Origin: Hemibagrus wyckioides
Taxonomy: Eukaryota > Chordata > Actinopteri > Siluriformes > Bagridae
Direction: 5' to 3'
Assembly: GCF_019097595.1 (NCBI RefSeq)
Contig: NC_080715.1
Span: 7,550,573 to 7,614,572, forward strand
Length of the DNA stretch: 64,000 nt
Shown: positions 25,101 to 32,554 of the stretch, piece after piece
How positions within the stretch are numbered: the first letter of the stretch is position 1
Layout of the letters: the number at the start of each line of letters is the position of its first letter
The notes under the pieces: model-generated
What the model saw: only the letters and a program-made list of their open reading frames with translations
Database searches by the model: none
What the model was told of the DNA's origin: nothing
Translations under genes and position numbers: made by a program

Positions 25101-26756
25101 GATGTCAGGTCATCCTATCTGACAGAAAAAGTGAGTGCTTCTGGCAGCTGTAGAAAGGGAGATGACACAAACTGTTTCCTTTGTTTAGTCTCCGGTGGTT
25201 AGCTACCAGTAAGCTAACTTACACGCTAAAGTTAGCGTTAGATGAGAAATCACTGAACTTGTTCCCCAATTTCTGATGAGGTGGGCATACATAAGAAATA
25301 TTTGGACATGTAACCAAACTATAAACCATACCAATGAAAGACAATACAGTGGTACCTCGGTCCTCGACCACCCCTGTGTTCGAATTTTCGGTATTCGCTT
25401 TCCATGCGGCATACCCTGGCATAGACAATAGAGATGAAGCAGTTTATGCGGGTCATCTGTTCTGAAAGCATCATCTGGGAGTGCTTGTGTTATAACCCCA
25501 TGCTATCTTTTGTGGTACAATTTCAGTAACCATGTCTAAGAAAAAGGGGAAGTCAGGCATCAGTGTTGCCAAGAGGAAAGTTGCGAGATCAACCATCGAG
25601 TTGAAACAGATTATTTCCTATGGGGAAAAATAATTCGGTATTCAACCAGACTTTTGGAACGAATTAAGGTCAAACCCCGAGGTACCACTGTAGTTTTAAC
25701 CTTATCTGATATGAAGTGTGCGCTGCAAACGCGAGCATTTTTAATGATAGTTTCTGTCCAGTCCGCTCGTTTTATTGCGTTTGACCACATCTGTCGTGGG
25801 TTTTTTTTTGTCCAGCAGTGCCAGCAGGTATGCGATAAAACTTCAAATTGGAGCCTGTACTCTGTCGATTCTGTCGCACAACAATACGACATCTGCGTTC
25901 CTCATGTAGCTGGACTCTGTACCGGTTTGCATTGGCCGCCTCCAGTATTCCCTTTGTTTTGCCTCCGAGCTAGCGCTGTGACGTCAGCACAAAAAGGGTC
26001 TATATGCAACGTGACGTCACCTGGCGACTTTCTTTTTGTTCTGCCATGCTTTAGCTACTTTCTCCTGAAAGGACTTGGTGGGGAAAAAACAAAATGAAGT
26101 CTGTAACACAGACATTATTAAATTGTTAGTGCACTACATAAGTGTGCAGATTCCATATCATGTTTAGGGAAACTTTAGGTTACTGTACACTAATCAGACA
26201 CATGTTGACATCTTTTAGGAAGTTAAATATGCTCATTGATCGATATTTGACAATCAGGATAAGAGATAAAAACGATCTTAAACTGATCAGAAGTAAAAAA
26301 AAACAAAAACAAAAGATAAATCAAAGCACAACATTAAGCTCCAGATATCTGGAGAGGAAACAGGTTGTTTTTAGCTAAGCCAATCATCGCATTGATTACA
26401 ACTTTATAACATCAGTTCTTCGCACTAAGACACTCAATGAAGTAGATTTTTCTCCTAAAACAATAAAACCGATCGATCTAAGCATTTAAAAACTCTACTA
26501 AACAGAATAAGTGATCTTTCTAAGGCGCCATTATCCCCAACACACCGCGCTCAATGTGCGTGCGTGTTAGCCCGATGCTAACTAGCCCAGGCCCATAACA
26601 ACACCATCAGCCAGCTTTAACAAATGATTAAACCTCCACACGCGGTTAATAACCCATCCGTGATTATAGATCTAGAACCGATTTAGTACCCGAGCATCAT
26701 ACCTCGTCTTTTTGGGGCGAATTCAAATCCACAACCGCTTCGTTTTCCGCCGCCAT
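6916..26756 (-). CDS. cwc22: CWC22 pre-mRNA-splicing factor, 5' part (exons 1-14)
   Basis: This is a spliced gene read leftward. CWC22 is a nuclear spliceosome component that binds eIF4A3 through its MIF4G domain and delivers it for exon-junction-complex assembly. Fourteen exons (54, 103, 176, 56, 84, 252, 129, 169, 54, 136, 207, 63, 99 and 85 bp) join with consistent phase and GT-AG borders to 1667 coding bases. Predicted layout: RS/charged N-terminus about residues 19-200, the [20 protein letters not shown] motif, MIF4G about 245-430, acidic linker about 495-527, and the start of MA3 ([15 protein letters not shown]) at about 541-555. The INGLINKVN motif carries the Asn-Lys pair that in human CWC22 is needed for eIF4A3 binding. 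The protein runs off the left side: no exon for the rest of MA3 is visible in 1-6900. Identification is from recalled family sequence, not from a search. Confidence 0.96.
7126..7242. repeat. TA / CATA / CA compound microsatellite (intron 13)
   Basis: (TA)n from about 7126, then ACATACAT repeats and (CA)n interspersed with TACA. On the transcript strand it is a UG/UA-rich tract about 125 bp upstream of the exon 14 acceptor. Confidence 0.95.
7243..8249. other. CWC22 intron 13, AT-rich
   Basis: Intronic. A stretch at about 7715-7800 (GTGAAGCATGGTGGTGGG) resembles the VKHGGG segment of Tc1-like transposases and is a decayed transposon fragment. Short AAAT/TTTA runs are at 7906-7930 and 8078-8106. 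Nothing else is recognised. Confidence 0.5.
8250..8348 (-). CDS. cwc22: CWC22 exon 13 (acidic linker)
   Basis: A 99-bp exon coding residues 495-527. It begins [11 protein letters not shown] and continues as a run of Asp and Glu, corresponding to the acidic linker between MIF4G and MA3. Acceptor gaaacag, donor gtattt (weak beyond GTA). Confidence 0.92.
8349..9103. other. CWC22 intron 12, AT-rich
   Basis: Intronic, low complexity in parts (A/T runs at 8392-8410, 8800-8850, 8990-9010). Two similar ATTTGCTAT-containing stretches (near 8500 and 8648) hint at an old dispersed repeat. No exon is seen. Confidence 0.5.
9104..9166 (-). CDS. cwc22: CWC22 exon 12 (linker)
   Basis: A 63-bp exon between a ttcacag acceptor and a gtgagg donor, encoding [20 protein letters not shown] (residues 474-493) plus a Lys. 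It continues exactly from exon 11 (DVL-NVFKMDP), as in known CWC22 proteins. Confidence 0.95.
9167..9839. other. CWC22 intron 11, unique part
   Basis: Repeat-free intronic sequence. The block at about 9230-9510 has balanced base composition and several homeodomain-like TAAT cores (for example GGGGTAATTACCC) and could be a conserved non-coding element; this is inference from texture only. Confidence 0.4.
9840..12250. repeat. 40-bp minisatellite with diverged right flank (intron 11)
   Basis: A tandem array with a 40-bp period in the homogeneous part (about 9840-11350), marked by GGTGGTAATCCATGTCAGAT, then TGGTTAGAGA. A 44-bp variant has CAGATGTAGTATTTGGG. To the right (11350-12250) the units are heavily diverged but keep the spacing and the GATTGGTTAC core, the last few being again regular (GCAGGAACTGCAGTCTGATT). 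It contains roughly 55-60 units in all. Almost every unit carries ATTGG, an inverted CCAAT box. Confidence 0.95.
12374..12580 (-). CDS. cwc22: CWC22 exon 11 (end of MIF4G)
   Basis: A 207-bp exon (residues 405-473) after a ccttag acceptor, ending with a gtaaga donor. It carries [37 protein letters not shown] and [20 protein letters not shown], the last MIF4G helices and the conserved exit sequence. Confidence 0.97.
12581..13080. other. CWC22 intron 10, left part
   Basis: Unique intronic sequence between exon 11 and the LINE. There is an A-run beside the exon 11 acceptor (its polypyrimidine tract on the transcript strand). No gene or named repeat is seen. Confidence 0.5.
13080..15447 (+). mobile_element. 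L2-type non-LTR retrotransposon, 5' truncated
   Basis: Lies antisense to CWC22 in intron 10. It carries reverse-transcriptase ORF2 sequence followed by a 3' UTR. The 3' end has the typical fish L2 tail: GGGAGTTTTTCCTTGCCACA, then AAGCTGCTTTGAAACAATG, TTAAAAGCGCTATACAAA and AAACTGAATTG. The 5' border is uncertain (about 13080-13100), since the coding frame continues upstream of 13233 with L2-like residues. The endonuclease and the start of ORF2 are absent. The 3' end falls about 50 bp from the donor of exon 10. Confidence 0.9.
13101..14913 (+). pseudogene. Reverse transcriptase of the L2 element, inactivated
   Basis: A partial ORF2 protein. Visible motifs are [17 protein letters not shown], motif A ([16 protein letters not shown], catalytic Asp in FDTID), motif B ([13 protein letters not shown]) and motif C. 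Motif C reads SANDTQLY instead of the usual YADDTQLY, so a catalytic Asp is Asn. A one-base frameshift near 14210 moves the C-terminal part ([57 protein letters not shown]) to another frame, which then runs to a stop at 14911-14913. Truncation, frameshift and the motif C change make it non-functional. Confidence 0.9.
15498..15633 (-). CDS. cwc22: CWC22 exon 10 (MIF4G)
   Basis: Acceptor aaacag, donor gtacat; 136 bp, residues 360-404. It contains [20 protein letters not shown] and [16 protein letters not shown], followed by SPRGIN. The donor lies only about 50 bp from the 3' end of an L2 LINE inserted antisense in intron 10. Confidence 0.97.
15640..16190. repeat. CTGTCT-rich imperfect repeat (intron 9)
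   Basis: Pyrimidine-rich degenerate repeat of CTGTCTGCCTGTCTCTGTC type over about 15725-16025, flanked by unique intron sequence. Long plus-strand open frames here are rich in Cys, Leu, Ser, Pro and Val because of the repeat and are not genes. Confidence 0.8.
16191..16244 (-). CDS. cwc22: CWC22 exon 9 (MIF4G)
   Basis: A 54-bp, phase 0-0 exon coding [18 protein letters not shown] (residues 342-359), between a ttttcag acceptor and a gtacgt donor. It matches the conserved MIF4G segment after RRNDK. It is too short to stand out as an open reading frame and was found by following the expected protein. Confidence 0.95.
16521..16689 (-). CDS. cwc22: CWC22 exon 8 (MIF4G)
   Basis: A 169-bp exon (residues 285-341) with [38 protein letters not shown] and KGFRRNDK. 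The donor is gtaaac. The acceptor is unusual: its polypyrimidine tract is an uninterrupted TG repeat followed only by TTTCAG. Because 169 is not a multiple of 3, skipping this exon would shift the frame. Confidence 0.97.
16690..16713 (-). promoter_or_regulatory. Exon 8 acceptor built on a TG repeat
   Basis: On the minus strand the sequence just before exon 8 is an unbroken run of about eight TG dinucleotides, then TTTCAG. The usual polypyrimidine tract is thus replaced by a UG repeat in the RNA, a known binding motif for TDP-43 and CELF-type proteins. Confidence 0.85.
16714..17090. other. CWC22 intron 7, AT-rich
   Basis: Dominated by AAAT/TAATA runs (16755-16815) and ATTATT repeats (16850-16880). 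Nothing else is recognised. Confidence 0.6.
17091..17219 (-). CDS. cwc22: CWC22 exon 7 (start of MIF4G)
   Basis: Acceptor cctgcag, donor gtaacg; 129 bp. It encodes residues 242-284, beginning [15 protein letters not shown] and including INGLINKVN and [13 protein letters not shown]. This is the first helical repeat of the MIF4G domain, and the NK pair lies in the known eIF4A3 contact region. The sequence is nearly identical to what I recall of mammalian CWC22. Confidence 0.97.
17220..18536. other. CWC22 intron 6, unique
   Basis: No transposon is recognised. It contains the 14-bp perfect palindrome GTTACTATAGTAAC at 17762-17775 and a repeat-free block (about 17880-18190) with TAAT-type cores and a GACGTCGTCG motif. 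Short open frames have no known product. Confidence 0.45.
18537..18788 (-). CDS. cwc22: CWC22 exon 6 (RS tail and conserved pre-MIF4G motif)
   Basis: A 252-bp exon covering residues 158-241. It starts with Arg/Asp/Ser-rich sequence, then [19 protein letters not shown] and [19 protein letters not shown], the highly conserved motif just ahead of MIF4G in CWC22 orthologs. The donor is GTCATC, poor at +3 to +6, but it is the only one that joins in frame to the Ser-Leu-Ala of exon 7. Confidence 0.95.
18985..19800. repeat. 35-bp C/A-rich minisatellite (intron 5)
   Basis: Imperfect tandem array with a clear 35-bp period in its middle (CCTCATCCAG at 19361 and 19396, with CCTCATCTAG at 19431). Units combine CACACCCTCATCCAGACACA with CCCCATTCCACCA, and some have only half a unit. 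On the CWC22 transcript strand it is G/U-rich. It fills most of intron 5. Confidence 0.92.
19984..20067 (-). CDS. cwc22: CWC22 exon 5 (RS repeat)
   Basis: Acceptor tttctcag, donor gtgagg; 84 bp in phase with its neighbours. The peptide contains the RS run [20 protein letters not shown] (within residues 130-157), the clearest SR-type segment of the protein and a likely target of SR-protein kinases (inference). Confidence 0.88.
20159..20214 (-). CDS. cwc22: CWC22 exon 4 (RD/RS-rich)
   Basis: A 56-bp exon between a ttgtag acceptor and a gtagat donor, coding [18 protein letters not shown] plus two bases (residues 112-129). It lies between introns of 100 and 91 bp, the smallest in the window, so exons 3-5 form a compact cluster. 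Confidence 0.82.
20315..20490 (-). CDS. cwc22: CWC22 exon 3 (charged, Ser-rich)
   Basis: Acceptor ttttgcag, donor gttagc. The exon completes the split Ala codon and adds 58 codons (residues 53-111). It has an [10 protein letters not shown] motif, an acidic patch and a [17 protein letters not shown] run. Intron 3, which follows, is only 100 bp. Confidence 0.85.
20545..20850. mobile_element. Decayed DNA-transposon fragment
   Basis: Contains GAGCTCCATGAAGACATGGT and a stretch ending CCACCTTTGGGATGAACTGG, a sequence type seen in non-autonomous Tc1/mariner-like relics in fish (compare the HLWD motif of transposases). A related inverted copy is at 28840-28990. Ends and exact family are not clear. 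Confidence 0.5.
20851..21844. other. CWC22 intron 2, left part
   Basis: AT-rich unique sequence; nothing recognised. Open frames at 20870-21179 and 21422-21619 lack known motifs. Confidence 0.45.
21845..22740. repeat. 21/24-bp minisatellite with codon-multiple period (intron 2)
   Basis: Tandem units of 21 or 24 bp around TTTGATTCACTACCTACTGC, with an optional CTG/TTG triplet, often paired into a 45-bp higher-order unit. Because the lengths are multiples of 3, long frames stay open on both strands: FDSVST/FDSLPT repeats on plus, and ESNAVGT/ESNTVDT-like repeats on minus. It lies in intron 2 of CWC22 and I do not regard it as coding. Confidence 0.93.
22745..23534. other. CWC22 intron 2, right part
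   Basis: AT-rich unique sequence with no recognised repeat or exon. Confidence 0.5.
23535..23637 (-). CDS. cwc22: CWC22 exon 2 (Ser/Arg-rich)
   Basis: Starts after a ctccag acceptor and ends one base into a codon at a gtagag donor. It encodes about residues 19-52, rich in Ser, Arg and Asp (for example [20 protein letters not shown]), as expected of the low-complexity N-terminus. The exact 3' end could shift by a base or two within the GGGG run; the chosen site keeps frame with exon 3. Confidence 0.82.
23885..24470. repeat. 60-bp C/A-rich minisatellite (intron 1)
   Basis: About ten units, the best with an exact 60-bp spacing (24121 and 24181), marked by CACTCAACACCATTATTCCC and AAGCACACATCAGACATAAC. 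The edges are diverged or partly deleted units. The period is a multiple of 3, which explains the 194-codon open frame on the plus strand. Confidence 0.92.
24471..25346. other. CWC22 intron 1, middle
   Basis: No repeat family or exon is recognised. AT-rich, with a stretch of GGGCGGAGCTTAAGTGGAGG near 24877 that resembles the edge of an old dispersed repeat. Confidence 0.45.
25347..25690 (+). mobile_element. 344-bp Tigger/pogo-like miniature transposon
   Basis: Flanked by TA on both sides, with inverted ends CAGTGGTACCTCGG and CCGAGGTACCACTG. The subterminal parts are also roughly inverted (TTCGGTATTCGCTTTCC against the right-hand ATTCGGTATTCAACC, and ACGAATTAAGG). Inside is a short open frame that looks like the first residues of a Tigger-type transposase, so this is an internal deletion derivative of an autonomous element. 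It sits in CWC22 intron 1, about 1 kb from exon 1. Confidence 0.85.
25532..25633 (+). pseudogene. N-terminal stub of a Tigger-like transposase
   Basis: A 33-codon frame starting [20 protein letters not shown] and continuing to a stop in the right inverted end. Basic residues followed by a TIELKQ motif fit the start of the N-terminal DNA-binding region of pogo/Tigger transposases. There is no catalytic domain. Assignment is from similarity of style and context, not from alignment. Confidence 0.6.
25691..26702. other. CWC22 intron 1, promoter-proximal
   Basis: Contains two perfect CRE palindromes TGACGTCA (25979-25986 and 26012-26019). A GC-richer stretch at 26520-26600 (CACCGCGCTCAATGTGCGTG) lies next to exon 1. 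Plus-strand open frames here have no known product. Confidence 0.5.
26703..26756 (-). CDS. cwc22: CWC22 exon 1 (start codon)
   Basis: Eighteen codons, [18 protein letters not shown], ending in phase 0 before a gtatga donor. The ATG at 26756-26754 is the first in-frame start, is followed directly by GCGGCG, and lies in the YY1-like motif. The short acidic peptide has no domain. The exon is separated from exon 2 by a 3.1-kb intron. Confidence 0.85.
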
Positions 26757-26830
26757 CTTTCACGCTTTCGGTCCTCTTCCTGGAAGTGGTGCTACGGGAG
26801 CCCGCGAGGTAATTTCAAAATCAAAAAGCG
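26757..26830 (-). promoter_or_regulatory. CWC22 5'UTR / core promoter with YY1 and ETS motifs
   Basis: Read on the minus strand, the start codon sits in AAAGATGGCGGC, a strong match to the YY1 consensus. A block with ACTTCC and AGGAAG (ETS-type cores) lies about 30 bp upstream, and there is no TATA box. This layout is typical of TATA-less housekeeping promoters in which YY1 binds at or just downstream of the start site. The transcription start itself cannot be placed from sequence. Confidence 0.6.
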
Positions 26831-28164
26831 AAACGCGTTTAGCTCAGAAACACAAAGACATAACTTACATTATAACTTATATTACATTACATTTCCGAAT
26901 GCAGACACATTATACATGTTTAATGTGCAAGGAATGATTGTTTTTGTTGTTAGTTTTATTCTTATAGCCAGCAGTTTAGCATCACACCAGTTTAGCACGC
27001 CGAAATCAACACGTCAAAAAATACCACAGTAACTCCATTTCTACTCAAGCTGCAGTTTAATGAAATAAAAAATAAAAATAGGTAGAATTCATTTGAATTA
27101 AAATGCAAATCAAATTTGCTCGATTTTATTATCTGAATCAATCCCAATTCTGCTTTCAGCGTTTGGGCTTCAGCTTATCATCAAGAGTGACAACGAAATA
27201 CCGTGGAAAGAAAGAAAATGGTCACAGTTTTGATATAGATTTGTAATTTTTATTTCTTGTTTCTTAACCGCACTTCTACGTGTGTGATAAACTAACAGAA
27301 ACTACATCAGAAAACATTTGAGATACTGAACTGCTCATCAAGATTGTGATGATGGTCTGAACAGAAATATATCATGTGTGAACAAGAATTTATATATATA
27401 TATATATATAAATGTGTAAGACATTAAGTTATGGATAATCACATCAAAGAAAATCAATCATTTGTAAAATAAATAAATAAATAAATGTAAAAAAATCACA
27501 TCAAATAAATTAATTGTGTGTAAACACCATTTGTGGAAAAATAAATAAATATAAAATAAGATATAAAAATTGCATATAAATATATATATAATATATAAAA
27601 ATCACATAAAAATAAATTCATGTTTTAAAAAAAAATATGCATATGCAAATAAATAATTTAATACATTTCACACAAATATCACAAGAGTATACCTTTTAAA
27701 ATTCACATAACTTTTCTTTATTGCTATTTATTGACTTTTTCAGGCACATAAATCTACTTCTTTTTTTTTTTAATCTAATCTGATTCATTTTGATCAGATT
27801 TTTACACAACTATATCTCTCCCAGTATTATTCCTTTACTAGCCCTGAGTCCTGAAACTCATAACTACTGTATTATCTTTACCATGAGCTTTATATATCTG
27901 TTTCTTTGTTTACTTTGCATTTTCATAAACGGAGTTATTACGAGCGAAAAAGCTTTTAGTGGCCACAAATATTGGCGTAACATGCTGCATTCCTGAGATG
28001 TATTTCCTTATTTCTTCCTGCACTTTGGTGAAATTAAAAACAGAACAGAAGTGCATTTCTAAAAGCTGGCTGATTAACACAAACACATTGCCTCCACACT
28101 GAGTCATCAACAGCTTGGGCTCATTGAGCAGCAAACAAACCACACACACCTACTTCGGATTCGG

Positions 28165-28195
<31 letters not shown>

Positions 28196-29633
28196 CACAC
28201 AAACATACAACCAGTCTTCGGATGATGCTTCACTATGAGACGTGAAAGCTCAGACACTTACATGCCAGCTGCAAGAAAAAACAGCATGTAATATTTCAGT
28301 GACATGATTGTGTAGAACCGATTTCATTAAATAAAACACACACCTGATCAGAGCTGATGCTAAAGGGCTCAAAATAGGTGAATGTTAATTTACTGATCAA
28401 GTTATGTCCTAGGTGTGAATTTTAATAGCTAGCTAGCTGGAAAAAGGAGTCAGGTTTTACATTCATAAATGATTTTATTGTTATTTACTTATATATTCCA
28501 AATCTGGCAACCCGCTCCACTAACTATGCTCTGTAAATGTAAAACAAGTAATGATCTGTATTTATTTAGAACGTTATCTGTTTTATCTGATACCCCCCGA
28601 TAGATAGATAGATAGATAGATAGATGTGAACTATAATAAGATATTTGTGAACATAAATGCTTGCTAAACATCCTATTCTAGATTTATTCCTCCTTTGCTG
28701 TTCTAATCAGCTCCACTCTCTCTTCTGGGAAGGTTTTCCACTAGATGGTGGAGCATGACTGTGGGGATTTGTGTTCATTCAGCTACAGTGAGATCAGACA
28801 CTGATGTTAGGATGGTGAGGAGGTCTGGGGTTTAGTCGGTGTTCATCCTGAAGGTGTTCAGAGGTGTTGAGTCAGAGTCAGGACACTCCAGTTCTTCTAC
28901 TCCAAGCTTAACCTCTACATCATGTCTTCATGGAGCTCTGTGCTTTGTGCACAGGGGCATCATCATGCTGGAACAGTGTTTGAGCTGTAATTCTACAGCA
29001 TACCTTGCCTTTGTACCTCTAACCTCTTTTTATATCGCCTGAACCACTTTCAGATCCTCTGAGTTATAATATTCCTCTCCTCACACTTTCATTTTTCTTT
29101 CCAGCTGTTATAAATCTGTCAGATGTCATATACTTTTTTTGTTTTTAAACCAGTCTTGGAGTCTGAGAGAGTCCTAACAAAGCCTTTACTTCTTAATGTT
29201 GAGGATTTTGTGTTATGTTTTAGATTATTGCTTTGGTGTAGGATATGCCTATATTTAATTTAATTTAATTTAATATTAATATACATTTTTAGGTAGCTGG
29301 ACCTATAAAATGGAGATACAATGGCATTTGAAATTTTAAAACATACTACCATTAACTGATTTAATGATAATAATAATAATGGAATATTATGGAATAGTAT
29401 ATGTAAGTGGACCTTCGGTAATCACATGATTATTTAAAAACATGATCAGCCAATCAGCTTTTAGCAGGCATTTAACAAGGTTGAATCTGACATACTGTCA
29501 TGAATCATGAACACTACATTCCTCCATATACACACTAGTAAATCATACATTTTTAAAAAAAAATCTTTGGCTACCATTTAGCCACACCCACTTAAACTGA
29601 TAAACAGGTAATGTGCATAATTTACTGAATATA
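26831..29633. other. Intergenic, AT-rich, upstream of CWC22
   Basis: No gene is seen. It holds AT-rich low-complexity DNA with a TA run (27390-27412) and AAAT runs (27465-27660), a CA run (28165-28192), a GATA run (28601-28625) and an (AATTT)n run near 29255. A transposon fragment is annotated separately at 28840-28990. Confidence 0.6.
28840..28990. mobile_element. Decayed DNA-transposon fragment, inverted relative of 20545
   Basis: ACATCATGTCTTCATGGAGC and TGTGCTTTGTGCACAGGGGC are the reverse complement of the repeat type at 20545-20850. It is short and diverged; the ends are not defined. Confidence 0.5.
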
Positions 29634-30180
29634 CACCGATCAGCCATAACATTATGAGCACTGACAGGTGAAGTGAATAAGACTGATGATCTCCTCATCA
29701 TGGCACCTGTTAGTGGGTGGGATATATTAGGCAGCAAGTGAACATTTTGTCCTCAAAGTTGATGTTAGAAGCAGGAAAAATGGACAAGCGTAAGGATTTG
29801 AGTGAGTTTGATGAAGGGCCAAATTGTGATGTCTAGACCACTGGATCAGAGCATCTCCAAAACTGCAGCTCTTGTGGGGTGTTCCCGGTCTGTAGTGGTC
29901 AGGATCTATCAAAAATGGTCCAAGGCAGGAACAGTGGTGAACCGGCAACAGGGTCATGGGTGGTCGAGGCTCATTGATGCACGTGGGGAGTGAAGGCTGG
30001 CCCGTGTGATCCGGTCCAACAGACGAGCTACTGTTGATCAAATTGCTGAAGAAGTTAATGCTGGTTCTGATAGGAAGGTGTCAGAATACACAGTGCAGGA
30101 CGGGTCAGGGCTGTTTTGGCAACAAAAGGGGGACCAACACAGTATTAGGCAGGTGGTCATAATTTTATGCCTGGTGGGTG
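29634..30180 (+). mobile_element. 547-bp Tc1-type deletion derivative, copy 1
   Basis: Flanked by TA on both sides. The left end is CACCGATCAGCCATAACATT and the right end is an imperfect inverted match. It encodes the helix-turn-helix start of a Tc1-like transposase ([52 protein letters not shown]). Then EYTVQ is joined abruptly to DGSGLFW from the C-terminal half, so the catalytic core is missing. The frame is also broken (an in-frame stop after DARGE). Confidence 0.9.
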
Positions 30181-31130
30181 TATTTTTGCAAACTAGGATC
30201 TCACAAAATTGGTTTTGAATTACTTGTAATCCTCATTAATAATAAAAGACATGTTGGGATTTGCAAACAACATGGCCCACACATGCTAATCAATCTTAGT
30301 AGGGTAGAGCTTTTACAGTTTATAGCTGTAACTACAAATCTCTTCTTCATATTTGCGAAATGTGCTTGGACGCTGATGATAGCTGCTTACAGCTAGGTTT
30401 ATTATTATTATTATTATTATTATTTTTCAGAAGATAACAAAATATGCATAAATAAACACACATGCTCTGATTATGTAATCAGCACCGACCGAAGGTGAGG
30501 TATATGGTTAATAATTAATGCTGTTATGTGTTATGACATCATCATTGCATCATCCAGAATCTCCCTAGAAAAGAAGCAGGGGAAGGAATCGAGTGGTTAT
30601 GACCCCCTCACTTTCATAAGACAACACTGCCATCTACTGATGCTGAGAAATATCCACACTGTGTTTTTAGACACCAGAAAAAAATTAGACATGGAAATTA
30701 AATTAAATTAAATTAAATTAAATCCTAAAAAGTCAAATATTATTTGTCAACACAATACAAGAAATGCATAAAAATCAAATAAAATCAATATGTCACAATA
30801 AAAATAATAATAGAACTATCTGTACAAGCAAAGGAAATTGTGTGCAGTTTGTCTGTGTCTAGTTTGTTCCTACCTTGTCTTTGATATTCATCTTTATTTT
30901 CCATTCGTATGCCTATAGGTGTACCTTGTAGGAGTACAGTAAAAATCTACTGAAAACATTTTGTCTCTACCCAGTGTGTGTTCATTGTTTTCTAGTCTTC
31001 AGCAGGTTTTCTGCCAAAACACACTGATGGATTTCATTTTCTGAGTTGCAAACTGCTCTCAGCCCAATAGTCACATTAGATCAGTACTAAGAATGATCTG
31101 TATCCCTCATTAAAGGAGATATACATGTGG
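30181..31130. other. Intergenic, AT-rich
   Basis: An ATT run (30400-30422) and an (AATTA)n run (30690-30720). No gene is seen. Confidence 0.5.
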
Positions 31131-31475
31131 AATGAACTAGGGTCTGAAAGATTTGTTTAAACCCCAAAACACCAAAGGAACAGGTGAAGGAGTTAAGAAG
31201 GAATGGAGTTTTGTATCACCATGGCCTGAAAGGCTGTCACATAGCTTTAAAAAGCCAGACTGAAGTTTGCAGGTGATCACCAGGACAAATCTGAAGCCTT
31301 TTGGAGGACAAATATTAAACATTTTTGCCCATAGTGAGATCAGGACTGTGTACAGATTTCATTTGAAGAGCATTATCTCAGCTGTGAAGCATGGTGGTGG
31401 CAGCATCGTGTTGTGGGGACACTTTGCTAAGAAATGGTCCTGGTGCAGTTTAAAAAATAATAATAGATGAGTCTA
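31131..31475 (+). mobile_element. Tc1-like transposase relic
   Basis: The plus strand reads ISAVKHGGGSIVLWGHFAK at 31376-31432, matching the VKHGGGSIMLWG signature of Tc1 transposases. Upstream sequence (GGTGATCACCAGGACAAATC and neighbours) fits the preceding part of the gene. Several frame breaks; no ends visible. Confidence 0.75.
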
Positions 31476-32554
31476 TGAGGAAGGAAGATTAGCTAAAAAT
31501 GGCAAGCAACATTTAAGAAATCAGCCAGATATTTATCCATCCTCTAAGGCCAGTTTCTCTGATGGACAGTTCTTTTTATTATTATTATTTTTGATTGCAA
31601 ACGGCCCAAAAGTGACTTTAGAATGATTCAACACCCAAATAATATCTGTAACAGTGAGGACCAATCAGCTGCTCAGTGGACACGAAAGAGGCTGGAGCAA
31701 GCTATTGTCATGAATTTCCTCTTCACATCATATCCTTCACATCAGGACCAAATTGTATTCACATTTTCTGTGCTTAGCCCTTGATTAGTTTGTCTATGTT
31801 CCAAGCTTTGGCTTCCTGTTCTGGTTTATGATTCCGTGTATTGATGTTGATTATGGATTGCTTTAGTTTGTTGCTTCCTGCTTGCGCACCTGGATTGCTT
31901 TAGTATCTATCTAAATAATCACCAGTCTGATTTACAGTGATTAAGTTAAATTATGTATTAAGTTAATTAAGTTATATATATGCTATTTGAGAATCTTTAT
32001 ATCACATTCACTGCTATTTGCTAATTGTTTGCACACAATTACTGTATATGTTGTAGGCGTGCTCGTTAAATTAGAAACTCAGTGTAGGCATCAAAACAGC
32101 AGCAGAAAATTGGTAGGTTTTCATCCCACAATATGTTTCTTCAACAATCACTCTTCAGAAGGTCTAAGAGGCTGAATGATTTGTCTGATCCTGTTGGAGA
32201 GCTCCCCCCCCCTCTGATAGAAGAGCTAGAGTGAGCAGAACACGGTGATCATAACTGAGAGTTCCTCTTTCAGTGACCTGTGGATACAGAACACGCTCCA
32301 GTGATCACAGCTCAGAGGAAGAGATAGAGAGAGACAGACAAAAAATAAAGAGATGTACCCAATTCCTTCTCTTTCACAGCATTGTACTGTCTGAAAGATA
32401 AAATATAGTTCTCCAGGAAACAGGGTGCAGGACAAAAAAAAAAAAAAACTGAAGCTATGCAAGTATTAAAAGTGGTGAAACAATATCAGACAATATCTGC
32501 TAGCTCTAAATTTGCCTTTCCTTTTTAGAGTAGCTAGCCTTATAAGCTAAAATA
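31476..32554. other. Intergenic, nothing recognised
   Basis: AT-rich with an ATT run near 31578. Short poly-C (32201) and poly-A (32435) tracts. Confidence 0.5.

Noticed and set aside
26712..27032. Divergent gene starting opposite CWC22 exon 1
   Set aside because: The frame overlaps exon 1 in antisense and has no known motif; a bidirectional promoter is possible but there is no evidence for a second gene.
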